Of a stretch of 64,000 bases of DNA, positions 10,093-24,325 are shown one piece after another; the stretch's first letter is position 1; each line of letters opens with the position of its first letter. A program made the position numbers and the translations under genes. Origin of the DNA: Hypomyces perniciosus (Eukaryota; Ascomycota; Sordariomycetes; Hypocreales; Hypocreaceae); assembly GCA_008477525.1 (NCBI GenBank), contig SPDT01000003.1:3658001-3722000 (forward strand). The letters are read 5' to 3'. Below the pieces are notes generated by a model, which was not told the DNA's origin, searched no databases, and was given only the letters and a program-made list of their open reading frames with translations.

Positions 10093-10126
10093 CTATAATA
10101 AAGGTATTGTCTGTTAAAATTGTAAG
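10093..10126 (-). promoter_or_regulatory. msw1: Residual msw1 upstream spacer
   Basis: Only 34 bp separate the msw1 ATG from the terminal repeat of an M1 element. Any promoter beyond this must lie in transposon-derived AT-rich DNA, or the original promoter is gone. Confidence 0.5.
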
Positions 10127-10330
10127 GAGTAATGCTCTTCACAGATAAAAATTGCTATTCGCACAGATAGTCTATGCACCACCCGCGACAATCTCCCCGC
10201 AGCTCCATACATTATAAAACTAAAATACTACTGCACTGATAGGTAATATAATAATAATATATTAAATAACAGGTCTTTAGTATACCTTTTATCTGCTCTA
10301 TACAAAATCTCCTTAGGCCGACTAGTCTGC
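10127..10330 (-). mobile_element. M1 inverted-repeat element, truncated (one terminus plus ~150 bp)
   Basis: Begins GAGTAATGCT, then a GATA(G)AAATTGCTATTC-type terminus, CACAGATAGTC and the CCGCCCGC/ACAATCTCC segment, matching the ends of the full M1 copy at 39,141-39,729. The following sequence to about 10,330 matches the reverse complement of M1's right half. It forms the exact edge of the AT-rich block, beside msw1. Confidence 0.75.
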
Positions 10331-10590
10331 TAGCTAGATAGTCGCTACAATTTCACTAAACTTATCTTTAATCCTTAAATTAACCTTTCTCTCTCCCTAT
10401 AACTGCTATATTAATTATATAACTATTATATATATTATATAACTATTATATATATTATATTATATATATTATATAATATTAACTTTATTTCTATTACTGC
10501 TATTATTAAAGATTTTAATAGTATATAGACTATTTATATAAATAGTAACTTTTATTTATATAAATAATACTACTTTTTTAAATTATATAG

Positions 10591-10758
10591 CACAGAGTGG
10601 ACGGGTCGTATGGTCAAAACCAGAAAGAAAGGTAAATAAAAGAACTAGCTAAAGCAAGTGGTGCAGAATGCCACCTAATATCTCATCTACGTGAATGGCA
10701 ATAGCGCAAGCTGTTGTCAGGCACAACAGTCAGGTACCTGTTAGATGCATCTGTATCA
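10591..10758 (+). repeat. T1-family terminal repeat, right-end orientation
   Basis: About 168 bp running from a CACAGAGTGGACGG stretch to CATCTGTATCA. It matches, in the same orientation, 12,881-13,042, and in reverse 51,427-51,596 and 56,177-56,318. Shared blocks include GGTCAAAACCAGAAA, AGCAAGTGGTGCAGAATGCC and CAGGTACCTG. It is less AT-rich than its surroundings. Confidence 0.7.
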
Positions 10759-13042
10759 ATTGCCGCCTCTAAGAAAATAACCGTATCCTTACGGTCTCTC
10801 AGCAACTTATTCTCACTCGCTCCTTCTTATTCCCGTAACCATCTATAGTTATCGGATCGTTTTATATACTGTCTAGACTAAAGCTGTTAAATCTTTATTT
10901 TATTTTGCTATAGCTTAATACTTTAATTTTAATATAATCACTCCCTTTTCCAATTTTTCTATCGCAGTATACTGCTAGTTAGACGCCTTTTTGCGTATAC
11001 TGGTATCTCTTTATATTATAATAATTTATATCTCTAAATCTATTATCCAGTCCTTTAATTCTGCAATCTAGGGTAAATGTATATTAACTGTAAAACTAAC
11101 CTCTACTTTCTTAATATCTATATTAATATAATATCTTTTTAAAGTCTATTGCCTGCGGGCAATATCAGTAATCTTTAACAGTATCTCTATTTAAGCCTTA
11201 AAGGCTTTTAAGTTAATATCCTGTAAAGGTATAATTGGGCTGAATTTTTTATCTGGGTGTAGTGTCCTCTTCTCAATGTCCGGTTCCGAGGGCGCATTAT
11301 AGTAGCGACGGTCCCATTATATCTCTAAGCGGCAGGTATATTAGGACCTCTATAATAGGTTTTCACCTTCTCTGTCTAAAGTGTTATCTATATCCGAACT
11401 ACTGTCTGCTAGTCGCTAAGACCCTTTATATTATAAGCCCCAGTATCTAGTTATAATATCTCTATCCTAGCTCTAGTTTTTTAAGGAATTTTTTAAGTCT
11501 ATTACATATTAGTATAATTCTCTTAAAGAGATATTATAGTTACTTAAAGCCTATAAAAGCTTTTTTGATTATTCAAATAAGCTAGCTATATTAAATATAG
11601 GGAAAAAAGTAATTACTTATTTAAATAGATATTGCCTATATTTTTATTAAAACTAGCTTTATTTACTTAATTTATTTAACTAATATTATATAAGCTAGGG
11701 ACCTTTAATTCTTAAAGTAAATCCTCCCTTTATCTACTATTATAGGCTTCTTTATATTATAGGGATAAACCTATAGTATTATTTTTGCCTATAAAGCGAT
11801 TTTAGTTAAAGTATATAGGCTAGTCTTTAACAGGGAAATTTAAATATAATATAGACCCTTTTAAGTCTATTTTATTTAAAATATCTAATAATAAAACTAA
11901 AATTAATATATTTAAATTTACAGTAAAGTTACCGCTATTAGGTAGTAGTATACTTGAACCTATACTTAAAGAGGGCAGGCAGGGTATATAGTTCTAGTAT
12001 TATAGTAGATATTAATTAAGCGGTAAAGAGTAATATAAAAGACTATAGAATTTAAAAGGCTAAATTTCTGTTTATATATTAATAGAAATTAATTATTAAA
12101 GGGTTTAAAGAAAAGGTATTAAATAATGCTGACTATACTAGGAAACTCCTTTTATAAAACTATATTAATAATGCTTTTATTAATTAAGGCAGTAGTTGCT
12201 ATATCCGCGCCCCTTTTAAAGCAATTAAAGTAGAGACTACTACTATTAAGACTTACCTCTTTAAATTAGCCTATACCTATTATATACCAGATAATATTAA
12301 ATGCAATTTAATCTATAGTAAAGGTAAAATATTAAGCTAATACTTTTATATTTATATATTGGCCTTTTATTTAGCGATAGCTTTAATATAGCCTTTTATA
12401 TATAAAGTTATTAAAGATTTAATATATTAATAAAAAAGTTTATTTTTTTCCTTTAACTTTTATAGTATTTATTTAATTATATAAATTAATTCATTAAAAT
12501 TATTATCCTAGCTTACTAGATATATATTAGTTATCTGTTTTTATAGGTATTACTTAGAATAGGTTAAAAGTTTATTAAATTTTACAGCTATTAATTGTTA
12601 AAACAATAAATATTATAAATTACACTGCTGCAAAAAGGCTAAGATAGTTGGAACTAGTTAGGCGGCTTAGATCCGCTTTGTTCTAGATAAAGTGTATTAT
12701 TATTGTTGTTATTATTGTTGTTGTTATTATTGTTGTTGTTATTATTGTTGTTGTTATTATTAGCGCCTAAGGCTAAGTGGTATTGCAGTATGTTTAAACT
12801 ATCTTTGCGATTAAATAGTATTGTATACCACGTCAGTTTACACTATATACAACCAAAAAGTGAAATTGCTACCAATTAACACAAAGTGGATAGATTATAT
12901 AGTTAAAACCAGAAAAAGGTAAATAAAAGAACTAGTTAAAGCAAGTGGTGCAAAATGCTACTTAATATCTTATTTATATAAATGGCAATAGCGTAAGCTG
13001 TTAGGCATAACAGTCAGGTACCTGTCAGACACATCTATGTCA
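10759..13042 (+). mobile_element. Partial T1-family element (terminal ~2.3 kb)
   Basis: Sequence at 12,240-12,660 matches the reverse complement of 37,380-37,760 inside the full-length T1 element, and the terminal repeat 12,881-13,042 closes this copy. The subterminal stretch 12,770-12,880 matches the reverse of 37,200-37,320. A comparable block at 11,640-11,830 recurs at 61,580-61,760. The reading frame, where followed, is broken by TAA/TAG, so no product is named. The first ~100 bp (to about 10,860) are less mutated and unassigned. Confidence 0.6.
12696..12761. repeat. Compound ATT/GTT microsatellite
   Basis: About four copies of a 15-bp unit mixing two ATT-type and three GTT-type triplets, next to the subterminal region of a T1 end. 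A related (ATT)n tract occupies the same relative place at 61,868-62,086. Confidence 0.9.
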
Positions 13043-13239
13043 TTATAGTTAATTATTATATATAAGGTAAATTATAAAAAAAGTAAGTAATATATTAACA
13101 GAGATAACTAATAAACTTTATAGTTATATATATTATTTATATTTAATAATATTATTTATTAACGATATATAAAATAACCTTTTTAATAAAAGTAATAGAT
13201 AGTATTTATATAGATAATTTATATACAACTTATAATAAT

Positions 13240-13570
13240 CTTTTTATAGCTTTTTATACTTTATATAAAGTAACCTAATCCTTTATATAATAGTAAATTA
13301 TATCTTTTATAATACTTTTAATTATAATAATAATATTAATTCTATATGTTATAATAGATTTCCCTTTAAACCTATTATTTAAAGAAATTTAATTGTATTA
13401 AAAGAATTAGCTATAAATATTATACTATATACTATATACTATATATATATATATATATATTATGATTAAATGCTATATTAAAAAGGAATATTAAAGGCAA
13501 TTATTAAGAATGTCGCAATTATATATAAATAATTTATTTTAATAGTAATTTTTATTTTATTTATTAAGTA
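13240..13570. mobile_element. M3-family small element, degraded copy
   Basis: Shares the CTTTTATAATACTTTTAATT block and the downstream AATTTATTTTAATAGTAATT terminus with the better preserved M3 copy at 53,731-54,150. It contains an internal TATACTATATACTATATA repeat near 13,425-13,460. Confidence 0.5.
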
Positions 13571-13781
13571 ATATTATTAAAATCAATAAAATTTACAATT
13601 TAAATAAATAGTATATATATATATAGCTGCGAAATTCTTTTAATAACTTTCTTTTAATATAAAATTTACTTTTATATATAATATGATATTTATAGTTAAT
13701 TATTTTAATACTATTAAATTACTATAAATAATAAGTTTTTAATATATGTATTATTTATTTATATATATAATATAAACAAAG

Positions 13782-13917
13782 TGTTAATAAAGAAGCATGG
13801 TTCTATTAAGCTAACTGATAAACGGAGAGATCTAGACTAGTGTAATAGCACATAATAATGCATATAATAAAAGATCCCTCCTATATAGTAACCTCAGTCC
13901 TAATATATATATTAACT
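13782..13917 (-). repeat. G1 3' LTR
   Basis: Runs from TGTTAATAAAGAAGC to TATATTAAC on the plus strand, with TG...CA-type ends once transitions are allowed for. It matches 22,495-22,630 and 26,629-26,766 and, in either orientation, pieces at 54,826-54,915, 57,744-57,874 and 57,936-58,072. The family core reads GAGATCTAGACTAG. Confidence 0.85.
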
Positions 13918-13936
13918 CCCCCTCCTAAAAAAAGTT
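13918..13936 (-). other. G1 polypurine tract
   Basis: On the minus strand this reads CTTTTTTTAGGAGGGGGAG and directly abuts the LTR start, the expected position of the plus-strand primer. The same tract abuts the LTRs at 26,767 and 57,743. Confidence 0.7.
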
Positions 13937-16900
13937 ATAGTTATCTTAACTATTATTATTCCTTATATTTATCTATAAAGTAAGGTTAAAGACAGTAAGG
14001 ATAAAGAAAAATAAAGGAATAGAATAAAAAGATATAAAAGAAAAAAAAAGGGAAAGAATAAAAAAGAAAAGAAATAACTATCTATTAATTTTCCTTTAGC
14101 TTTATTGACTTCCTATATTAGCATTTAATTGTCTTTATTAATACTTTAATATATAGACTAGTGTTAATACTTTATCTGCTTGCATCTATAAGCTTTTTTA
14201 CTCCTTTAATAACTTTATCTAGAATTTTAACTCTATCTTTCTACTTTTATAATATTATAAAGTTTAAGACTAGCTAAGTTAAAGTTTATTAAAGTTTTTA
14301 GTTAACTGCAGTTAGTTTTTTAATAGTATTTATTTACTTGTTTGCTAGGTTAATTAGTTTTATTGTTATCTTTTATAGGTTTTTAAACTGTAATTCTATT
14401 TATTTAATGTATTTAAATAACTAGTTAAATATTATAATTAATATTTATTTTATTTTTAAGTAACTATAATATTATTTAATAATATTAATATTAATAATAA
14501 TTATTATTATTAAATTTACTATTTATAGTTATAGTATTAATTTTTTTATATTTATATCTATTAATATTTATATAGGTTATTTATTGCCTTTATTATTTAG
14601 CTGGCAATTTAATAGTATTTTATTTAATATATTTATATTTTTAGCTTCTCTTTTAGTATTATATTTAATATTAAAATATTATATTGTCATATTGAATGTA
14701 TCATTTTTATTATTAAATTTTTAAGGTTTATTAGTTTTTATTATTTCTTTTATTCATAGTTAAAGTCTTTTAATAGCTTTTTCCTCTATAATATAGTTAA
14801 TAGTCTTAGTTTTTATTATTTAATTAAAATAAAGTTTTTTTATTGCTATTAATATTTCCTTTTTGCCTAATATTAATAAAAGGCCAGTTATATTTTAATA
14901 TATTACTTTACATATCATAGCAGTATTTATAGTTTTTACTATATCTTTAATATTATTATTTTTATTCATTAAGTCTATATTATTACTATCGACTATTATA
15001 TATTCTTATAAAATTATTACTAAACTCTTTTATTTTCTTAGTTTATCTTTTATTATTATTTCTTTTGTTTCTTTAAAAAAAAATTATTTTAACTAAAACT
15101 CTTTATATTAAGAAAATTTTATTATTAATTATAGTATAATATTTAATTACAGTTAAAGTAAAGTTAAATATTTTATAGTTTAAAAAGAAATTAATTAATT
15201 TTCTATTAGTAAAAGGGTTTATTCTTTTAATATTAAAGATAATAATAATTGCAATTACTATTATAGCTAATAGGCTATAAGCCTTTCCTATAGCTTAGAT
15301 TTATTCTTTAACTATTATTAACTTTTTATTTATATTTTAATATCTTAACTAGCTTAAAAAAGTCTTTACTTTTAATATTTACGTATATATTTTTTTAATA
15401 TATATGTTAATATATTAAATCGTATTATACCTTTATTTCAATCAAATAAAAAGTATTTTTAATTGCCTTTTCAATTAATATATATTCTTTTTTTTCTTTT
15501 CTTATATCTTTATATTACTATATATTTATTTTATTATACATTAAAATTAAAGTTTTAGCTAAACGCTTTACTTTTTTATTAGCTTAAATAAATCTTATTT
15601 CTTTTAATATAGCTTTAGTATTAATTCTCTTTATAATAGTATAGTAATTTACTATACTAATAAAATTAAATTAATTTATTAAAATTAATAAAATAAATAT
15701 TTAAATTAATAAAAGTATATTTATATAATATAATAATAGTATATAAAATAATATACTTTTAAAGTAAATAAAGATATATAATTAAAAGTTTTTTAAAGTA
15801 ATAATAATAATAAAAAAGTATAGAAAAAGTAAAAAAAAAAACTTTTATGAAGATTAAATCTATAGTAAAAGGTTTAATAGCTAACAGCTATTTATATTTA
15901 TTATTTGCTTTATAGTATTTATCCTTTTTTTATCCGCTATCTATTGCGCTTTAAAGCAGAGAGATAACTTTTAATATAGAATTCCCTTCTCTTTTTTTAT
16001 TATAATTTCTTTATAGCTTTTACTAGCAACTATATTTAAATATTTATTTATAAAATATTTATTACCTTTTTAAATTCTTTTACTAGTATATATTTATAAA
16101 AGTTTTTAGCTAAATATTCCTTTTTAAATTTTTATATAATATTTACTACTATTAAGATTAGTTATTTTTATTTAATCTATTTATTATATTCTATATTATA
16201 TCTTTTCTATTAAATTAAAATTTTAATTTAAAGATATTATTTTTTCTAGTTTATTTATCTTTTTATTATTTTTTTTTATTTCTTATTTTCTTTTACCTTT
16301 AACTATTATTAGGCCTAATAGCTTTTCTTGCCTATTAAATAGGTCTACTTCTTTTAGGCTTAAATATAAATATACTATTAAAATAATATTATATATTTTC
16401 TACTTTAAAGGGAATTTTCATTTATATATTAATAGGTTAACTCTTTTAATTACTTTAAAAGGTGTTATTTACTATTAAGACTATTTTTATAATAGCTTTT
16501 TAGGCAAATAATAGTTTTTATAGAGTTTTAAATATACTTTATCTTTTATTTAGAATTTTATTAGCCTATATATTTTATTATATAAACATTTAGCGTTTAT
16601 TACTGTAATATTTATTATATGCTATACTTTCTTTATATATAGTTAATATAATATATTTATTACTTTTTAGTTTATTTTTAAATCTTATTTAAATAAGTCT
16701 ATTAATTTATTTAATTTAAATTTAAATATTATTTTATTTAGTAATCTTTTTAATAAAGTATTAATAGTATTATTTAATATAAATTATAAAGATAGGATAA
16801 TTTCTATTTAAAGCACTTTTAATATTACTATATAATATTATATAGTTAAACTTTACTGTATAGTTTTTTTATTTAAAGCTTTTATTTATTTATAAATTAT

Positions 16901-18299
16901 AGCTAATATTAAAGTTTAACTAAATTTTTATTGCTTTAAAGATTTATTGCTAGAAATTAAATATAAATTTTTTATTATAATTGCTAATAATAACTTTAAA
17001 GATACTTTAATTGTAAAGTAATAGCAGTTATAAAAATACTTATACCTATTTAGCTGCTTTATACTTTTTTAATTTTAATATTAATATTATTTTCTATAAT
17101 TATTTACAGGTTATTATTATTAATGCATTTAAAGGATTATTATTTTTAAATAATCTTTAAAATAATTTAAGCTTCTCTTTTAATAGTCTTATAATAAAGT
17201 TAATTATAACTATATAATATAGTTAAGTTAATATAAATATTAGTTATACTTTTCCCAGCTATTATTACCTATTTATTATATTTTCTAAATAAATTTTATA
17301 ATATTTTATTTATTTTTTAATTTACTTTACTTTCCTATAAAAGGATAATCCCTTTAAAGCTGCAGTTATTTTATATACATTAGTATAAAAAACTTTATTA
17401 TAAGCTACTTTTAAGATTTATAGTATATAGTTTTAAAGTATATATAGTAATTTTATTTTATTTTATTCAATTTAATAAAAGAGATTATTTTTTATTATAA
17501 ATAGTAACTGTATTTCTTTAATTCTTTCTTTTATATTAGTTATATATATATATACCTAGTTTTTTTTTATATTTTTAATATTTTAATTATTTAAGCTAGC
17601 TTTTTATTAAAGGTTTAGCTTTCTATAAACTTTAATTTAATACTTTTATTTATTTATATAGTTATTATAGTAAAATATATATCATTTTTTTAAATATTGT
17701 CTAGTTTATTTAATGCCTTTAAATAGTTAATATCTTTCTATTTTTTATTATACTTTTTATCTTTTATTATTAATAATTAAAAGAATATATCTAGAATTAA
17801 ATTTATATAAGCTAGAATATAGTAAATATTTAGCTAGAATTAGCTTAAATAAATTAATATATTTATTAGTTAATAGTTTATTTTTATTAAATTAGATATT
17901 AATATTATAGTATAATTTACTATTCCTTTTATTATTATATAGTCTATTAAAACAATTACATTTAATTATAATAATTAAACTATAACTTTTAGCTTTTTAT
18001 ATACTTATATTAGGTATATTACCTTTAATTCTATTACTTTAAAGTATTATTCTAACTTTAATAAAAGTCAATTAAAGAATAAAACTAATTAAATCTTTTA
18101 TTATAGTATAATATAATTATTTTATTAATCTCTTTTAATATAGAAAATAAAAAGGCTTATTCTTTTCTTATTAGCGTTTAATTTAAAGAATACTAGTCTA
18201 TTTAGGTTATAATAGTGCAGTTTTATCTCTTTTATTAAATAACTTTATAATATTTAAAATACTTTTTTTTAATTTCTATTACTTTAAATATAACTTTTT

Positions 18300-18720
18300 A
18301 TATTTTGAAAGCTTTTACTTTTTTATTTATTTTTTCGATTAATTTATTATTTCTATATAATTATATTAATAGTACTGTTTTATATTGCTTTAATAGTTTA
18401 GCTTTTATTTAAAAGTTATAGATAAATCTCTTTAAAAATATTACTATTTTTAAATATATTTCTAAATCTATTAATATTATAGGTATTTTAATGATTTCTA
18501 ATACGTTTATTTAGTCTACTATAATATTTAATTTTAATATATTTACTTTAAAACTAAATAGTTTTATTAAAAAGTATCTGTAAAATAATTTTTAAAGGTT
18601 TATAATAAAATGAAGTTTTTTAAATAATTTAAATAAATCTATTAAATATTAATAGTATTCTTTAAATATATTATTAAAAACTATAATATTATTAATATAG
18701 GTTTAAATAAAATATTTTAT
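18300..18720 (-). pseudogene. G1 reverse transcriptase relic
   Basis: Minus-strand translation gives a Gypsy-like RT pattern: YINNIIVF at 18,699-18,676 where YxDD is expected, followed by an H-F-I-I-N motif and an F-K-V segment, then the FLKRF-like block. The two catalytic aspartates read as asparagine. Stops are frequent. Confidence 0.65.
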
Positions 18721-21700
18721 ATAGTATAATTATTAATTTATAAATCTTTATATAAAGGATAGATTATTTTTAAATTTTATAATAATAACATAAAATATCT
18801 CTAATTTATAAAAGGTTATTAAAAGTATTTAACTTTTATAGCTTTTATAAATTAAAAGTTAATAAAAAAAGGCTAATATATCTAGTATAAAGATATACTT
18901 TTTTCCTTTTAATTTTACAATAATTTCTTTTTATAATAATATTAAATAAATATCTAGTATAGTAATTTTATTTAATTATTAAAAGTCTACTACTATTTTT
19001 ACTTTTTATTTACTATTTACTATATATTAAATAATAAAGACTAAATATTTAAATAAGGTTAGCTTTTTTATTTATAATATCTGACTTAATGTATAAAGCT
19101 TATTTATTATTTTATTTAAAACTTTATAATTTTCTAGTCTTAATAAATATAGTTTAGCCGCTAATTTTTTATTCTGCTAATTATTAATTAAATCTATTAT
19201 TTAATATAGATATAAAATAATATACCTGCTATGTAAAGCATAAATCTCTTTTATTAAAATATATATAATATACTTTAATTTATTCTATTAAATATATTAA
19301 TATAATAATATTTTATAATACCTTTATATAGTAATATATTAACTTTAACTTAATTTATATTTTAAATAGTATATTTATTCTATATACTATTTTAATTATT
19401 ATATAGTTTTGCAATATTAATATATTTATATTATATTTAATTAAAAAGTTTATATTAATAAATATATTTAGCTTAAAGTCTTTTATAACCTATACTTTAA
19501 TAGTAAAGTATATATATACTATGATACCTTTAATTATATTTATAATATAAAAGTCGAATTTTGCCTTTTTATCGATTTTAAGTAATCCTAATACTTTTTA
19601 TATTAGCTTTAGTTTATTTACTATAAAGATTTCTACATTAAAGGAGTAATTTTACAATTAATCTTTATTTATCAAAATATTAAAATATTTTATATTTACT
19701 ACTGCTATAATAGGCTTTACTTTTAAATTAAATTTAAGGTTTATTTTTATATAGCTATATTTTATTAAATATAGTATTTTTTGAATGCGCCTTAATTCTT
19801 TAATTTAGCTAAAAGATATAATTTATATCTTTTTTTAATAGATGTTGCTGCTTTTATTTTTTATCTTTTTTAGCGAAAGTAGCAGTTTTTTTCTTCTTTA
19901 TTTTAAATCTTTAGGCTTTTTAAGTCTAGGCTTAACCTTTTTACTTTTAATTTATTACAGCTATTAATAAAAATATTTTTTATTAAATTAAATTATTTAT
20001 TAAAGTATATACTGTATTTTTAGTAATCCTGTTAGTTATTTATATTAATTTTATATATTTTAGGCAGCAGTTTAAAGGGCTTAAAGAAAAGAAATAGTTA
20101 TTTAATTTTCTAGTTTCCCTTTTAGGCTTAGATTTTATTATATTAAACTTTTTATAAATAGATTTTTTAATTTAAATATTTAAGTTATATTTTTTAATAT
20201 AATTAATAATACTAAATTCTTTAATCGCTTAATATTTATTTATCTTTAATTATTTCTTTAGTTTTTTAGTTTTTTTTCTTTAAAATTAATATAAATATCT
20301 TTATCATCTCCCTTTTAATAGCAAATATAATTGTTTTAAATGCACTGTTTTAGCACTTATTAGCAGAAATATTATCTATTACTTTAATTATTTTTATTTC
20401 TGCGCTAATTTTTTAAAAAGGGTATAAATTATATATTTACGTAATATTAAATATTATAATAGTAATATCTATAGCCGCGAAAGTTATTACTATAATTTAT
20501 GCGTTTATAACTATAAAAGAAATTATTTAATTAATATAGTATATATAAATAAATATTAATATAACCTCTTTTAATATTATAATTTATTTATTTATAAAAT
20601 ATAATATATAGTTTTATTTATTTTTATTTATAGTAGTTTTAGCTATAATAGCTATATTGTTTTTATATAATATATAGTTAAATAAAGTGCAGCTAATAAA
20701 TACTTTTAGTAATATAATATAGTAGTATTTAATAAAAGGGATTTATTAAATACTGCTTATTAAGTTTATTATTTTTTATATAAGTAATTAAAGTATTTAT
20801 TTAATTTTATTGCTATATTAGGTTTAAATAGGATTTCTTATAAAAATACGTTAATATAAATATAAATTTAAATAAACTGTTATTTTAAAGTAGTAAAGCT
20901 AGTAGTTTTAGCTATTTAAATTAGCTATATAGTTTATTCTTTAATATCTTTATTGTCTTTATAGTTATTTTTTATATATATTATATTTATTAGTTTTATT
21001 AATACTTTTACTTTATTTATCTGGAATTAGTTATATAGGGAATTAATCTAGGTTTATAATAATAACTTAATATTTTCTTATTTATTTAATTATAAAATAT
21101 TAGTCTATTAAATTTAAACTTTCCCTTTAAATTATTATTATAGGTTTATTTAAATTATTTTTAATACTCTCTATAAATAAATTAATATTATATTAAATAG
21201 TATTACTATTTATTTATATAATATCTATTCCTTTATAAAATCTATTTAAATTAAGATTACAAAATCTAATTTTTATTAACTTTTATTTATTATAAGTGCT
21301 ATTACTTTATATAGTTATAGCTGCCAGTTAATTTAAGATATTTTAAATTATGCTTAAAAGATATTTAAATAATATCTAGAATTATTTATTAAATAGTATT
21401 ATTAATAGAGTAAGTAAAGTAGGTTATAGGGTTTATAGTAGGTTTTATTAACTTTAGATATTTATTGAGTTTAATATATTTAAGTATAAAGGTATTAAGG
21501 CTATAGCGGTTAATATTAATGTTTAGGCTTATAGGTTTAATAAAGGAAGCGCTAGGCTATTAGATAGATTAATAAACTATTATTAATTATAATTAACCTA
21601 AGATTATTATTAAATTAATTATATTTAAAATTCTAGCTTTAATATATTATAGATAAAGGAATTAATTAATAAAAATGCAAATATTAATATAATAAATATA

Positions 21701-22494
21701 AGTAACTGGGATTTATAAAATTTCTAGTTTAAGGCTGCTTATAGTAGTATTAATAGTAATATAAATATAAAATTTAGCGGGAGTAAAAGTACTAATCTTT
21801 AAATTTAGCGGGGTAAGTATAGTAAAGGGAAACTAATATTGCAGTCTATAAACCCTACTTTTAACCTTTTATTCTAATTAAAAGGCTTAGTACTACTAGT
21901 AGGATAATTAAAGTTAAATTATATAGTGCACTTATTGAATTAATTAAGTGTTTATTGATATAGTATATCTAGTTTAATTAATATATGTTTGATTAGTATA
22001 TACAGTATTGTATAGTTAATAAGTATAATGTTATTAATTTTTTATCGGTTTTAATTAATTTAAGTTCTTTATTATTAAATAAAAGCTATAAAAGTTTATT
22101 TTTTATCGGCCTAGTTGATTAGATATAGTTTATATATTCTCTGAAAAGTACTATTTAATTTCTGCTATATAAAGATTTCTGCAGTTTTTGCTTCGTTAAT
22201 TAATAAAGTAATTATATATAAATAGTTAATTAAAATAAATGCGTGTAAATGCTAGGATTAATAAATAAAGTTATTTAAGATTATATATATATTAATATAG
22301 ATAATATAGATAATGCGGGTAATATATGCTAACTAATTCCGTTAGCTTAATTAAATAGATTTAGTTGCTTTTTTAATTACTTTACACTTTATAGCAGCAG
22401 TAGGGATAAAAAACAATATCTGGATTAAAGAAAAAAAATTATATATAGTGCAGCGACTGTTTAAAGCAATTGCTACTAGTTAATATAAATAAAG

Positions 22495-22630
22495 TGTTAA
22501 TAAAGAAGCATAGCTCCATTAAGCTAACTAATAAATAGAGAGATTTAAACTAGTATAATAGTATATAATAATATACATAATAAGAGATCCCTCCTGTATG
22601 GTAACCTTAGTCCCAACGCACGTATCAATA
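22495..22630 (-). repeat. G1 5' LTR
   Basis: From TGTTAATAAAGAAGC to AACGCACGTATCAATA, 136 bp, the same length as the partner at 13,782-13,917. Its outer end keeps the less mutated ACGCACGTATCA terminus, and no purine tract follows it, as expected for the 5' LTR. Confidence 0.85.
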
Positions 22631-23282
22631 TATATTCCGTTAAATTAAATATTTCTTTTAAATTATATAATTAATAAAGATTCTTGAATCTTATTTATTT
22701 AAAAGAATATTACTGTTACTACTACTATAACTATTATAATAAAAATATAGCTGTATTAACTAAAAGAGTTTATAAGTTATAATTTATTTATTATAGCCTT
22801 TAAAAAATTAACTAGATGTTTTAGGCCCCTATAGTATTAACTATAAACTTTTAACTTTAAATATTACTATTTACATTACCTTAACTTTCTATCTAGACCT
22901 TTAAAATTATATGTTAAGTATATAAAACTAAAATTTCTTATTAAAAAAGGGCAGTAACCTATAAAGTGTTTATATCATAAAAGGGCAGGGGTTAATTTAC
23001 CAGTTAAGTATAAATAAAGGCACTTTGCCTAGTTTATTTAAATAGGGTTAATCGACTTAATATCTGATTAGATTATAAATTTACTGTATATAGTAAAATA
23101 GTAAAATAATAATTAAATATTAATATATTCTTGCATTGATAGTTTTAATTATTTATATAAGGATTTCAATTAACAAAATAATATTACTTTTAAAAGTAAA
23201 ATTATGAGATTTTATATAAAATAGATAATATATATATATATTTAGCTTTTAATTCTGTAGTTTTATAATATTAATAGTAATA
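22631..23282. other. AT-rich repeat remnant
   Basis: No gene. Sequence around 22,920-23,070 (including AAAAGGGCAGGGGTTAATTT) recurs in reverse at about 52,030-52,170, and the AGGCACTTTGCCTAGTTTATT end also matches 24,130-24,160, so this is another dispersed repeat of unknown type. Confidence 0.5.
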
Positions 23283-23471
<189 letters not shown>

Positions 23472-24182
23472 GCTTAAAATATTTAATTTATATTTTAAAG
23501 GTTATTATTAACTATAAAGTATAAAAGCATTTTCGCTTATAAAGCTATATTTTTATTATAATAATAACAGTAAAGGTTTTAAATTTAAGAAATTTAAAGG
23601 ATTATATTAATTATATAATTAAAAACAGTTAATTTGAAGGAATATTTATAAAGACATAAAATATATAGTAAATTTATTATTTACTATAATTTAATAATAT
23701 TTAAATAATTGACTATAAATATATTATAATTAAATATAATATATTTTATAAACAAGTACATTATATATAAAAGGAAATTATTAAGAAAGTTTATAATTTT
23801 ATATAAATTATTTCTTTTTATAGTAATTTTTATTTATTTAAAAAATATTTTTAATAATAAAATATTAGTATTATAATAATAAAATAATTAAAAAAGATAT
23901 TTATGATTGAAATAAAGGTTTATTATAAAGTTTGAAAATTAAATGAATTTTTATAAAAATATAAAACTTTTATACTTTTTTAATATTTTAAAATTAAAAA
24001 AATACTATAATTTTAATAAGAAATTATAATTAAAGGTTTTATTTAAAAAATTTAAATTATTTTAAAAAGAATCCTATAAATAAATTATAATAATTTAATA
24101 ATAATAATAATAAATAATAATTTATTAAGTTTATTAAAATAAACTAGGCAAAGTACCTTTATTATTATTTAAACTTTAATTT

Positions 24183-24325
24183 TTTATTTTATTTATTTTA
24201 TTTATTTTATTTATTTTATTTATTTTATTTATTTTATTTATTTTATTTATTTTATTTATTTTATTTATTTTATTTATTTTATTTATTTTATTTTATTTAT
24301 TTTATTTATTTTATTTATTTTATTT
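24183..24325. repeat. 9-bp minisatellite (TTTTATTTA)n
   Basis: About 15 tandem copies of TTTTATTTA with one shortened unit near 24,291. It is flanked by AT-rich repeat DNA. Confidence 0.93.

Larger units (their letters stand above)
13782..22630 (-). mobile_element. G1: LTR retrotransposon, full-length but RIP-degraded
   Basis: Two directly repeated LTRs of equal length (13,782-13,917 and 22,495-22,630, 136 bp) enclose an 8.6-kb AT-rich body. Orientation is minus: a purine tract (AGGAGGGGGAG on the minus strand) abuts the inner edge of the left LTR only. Reverse-transcriptase relics are readable on the minus strand at about 18,300-18,720. Stops occur throughout and no protein could be made. 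A second, partial copy is at 26,629-28,915. Confidence 0.85.
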
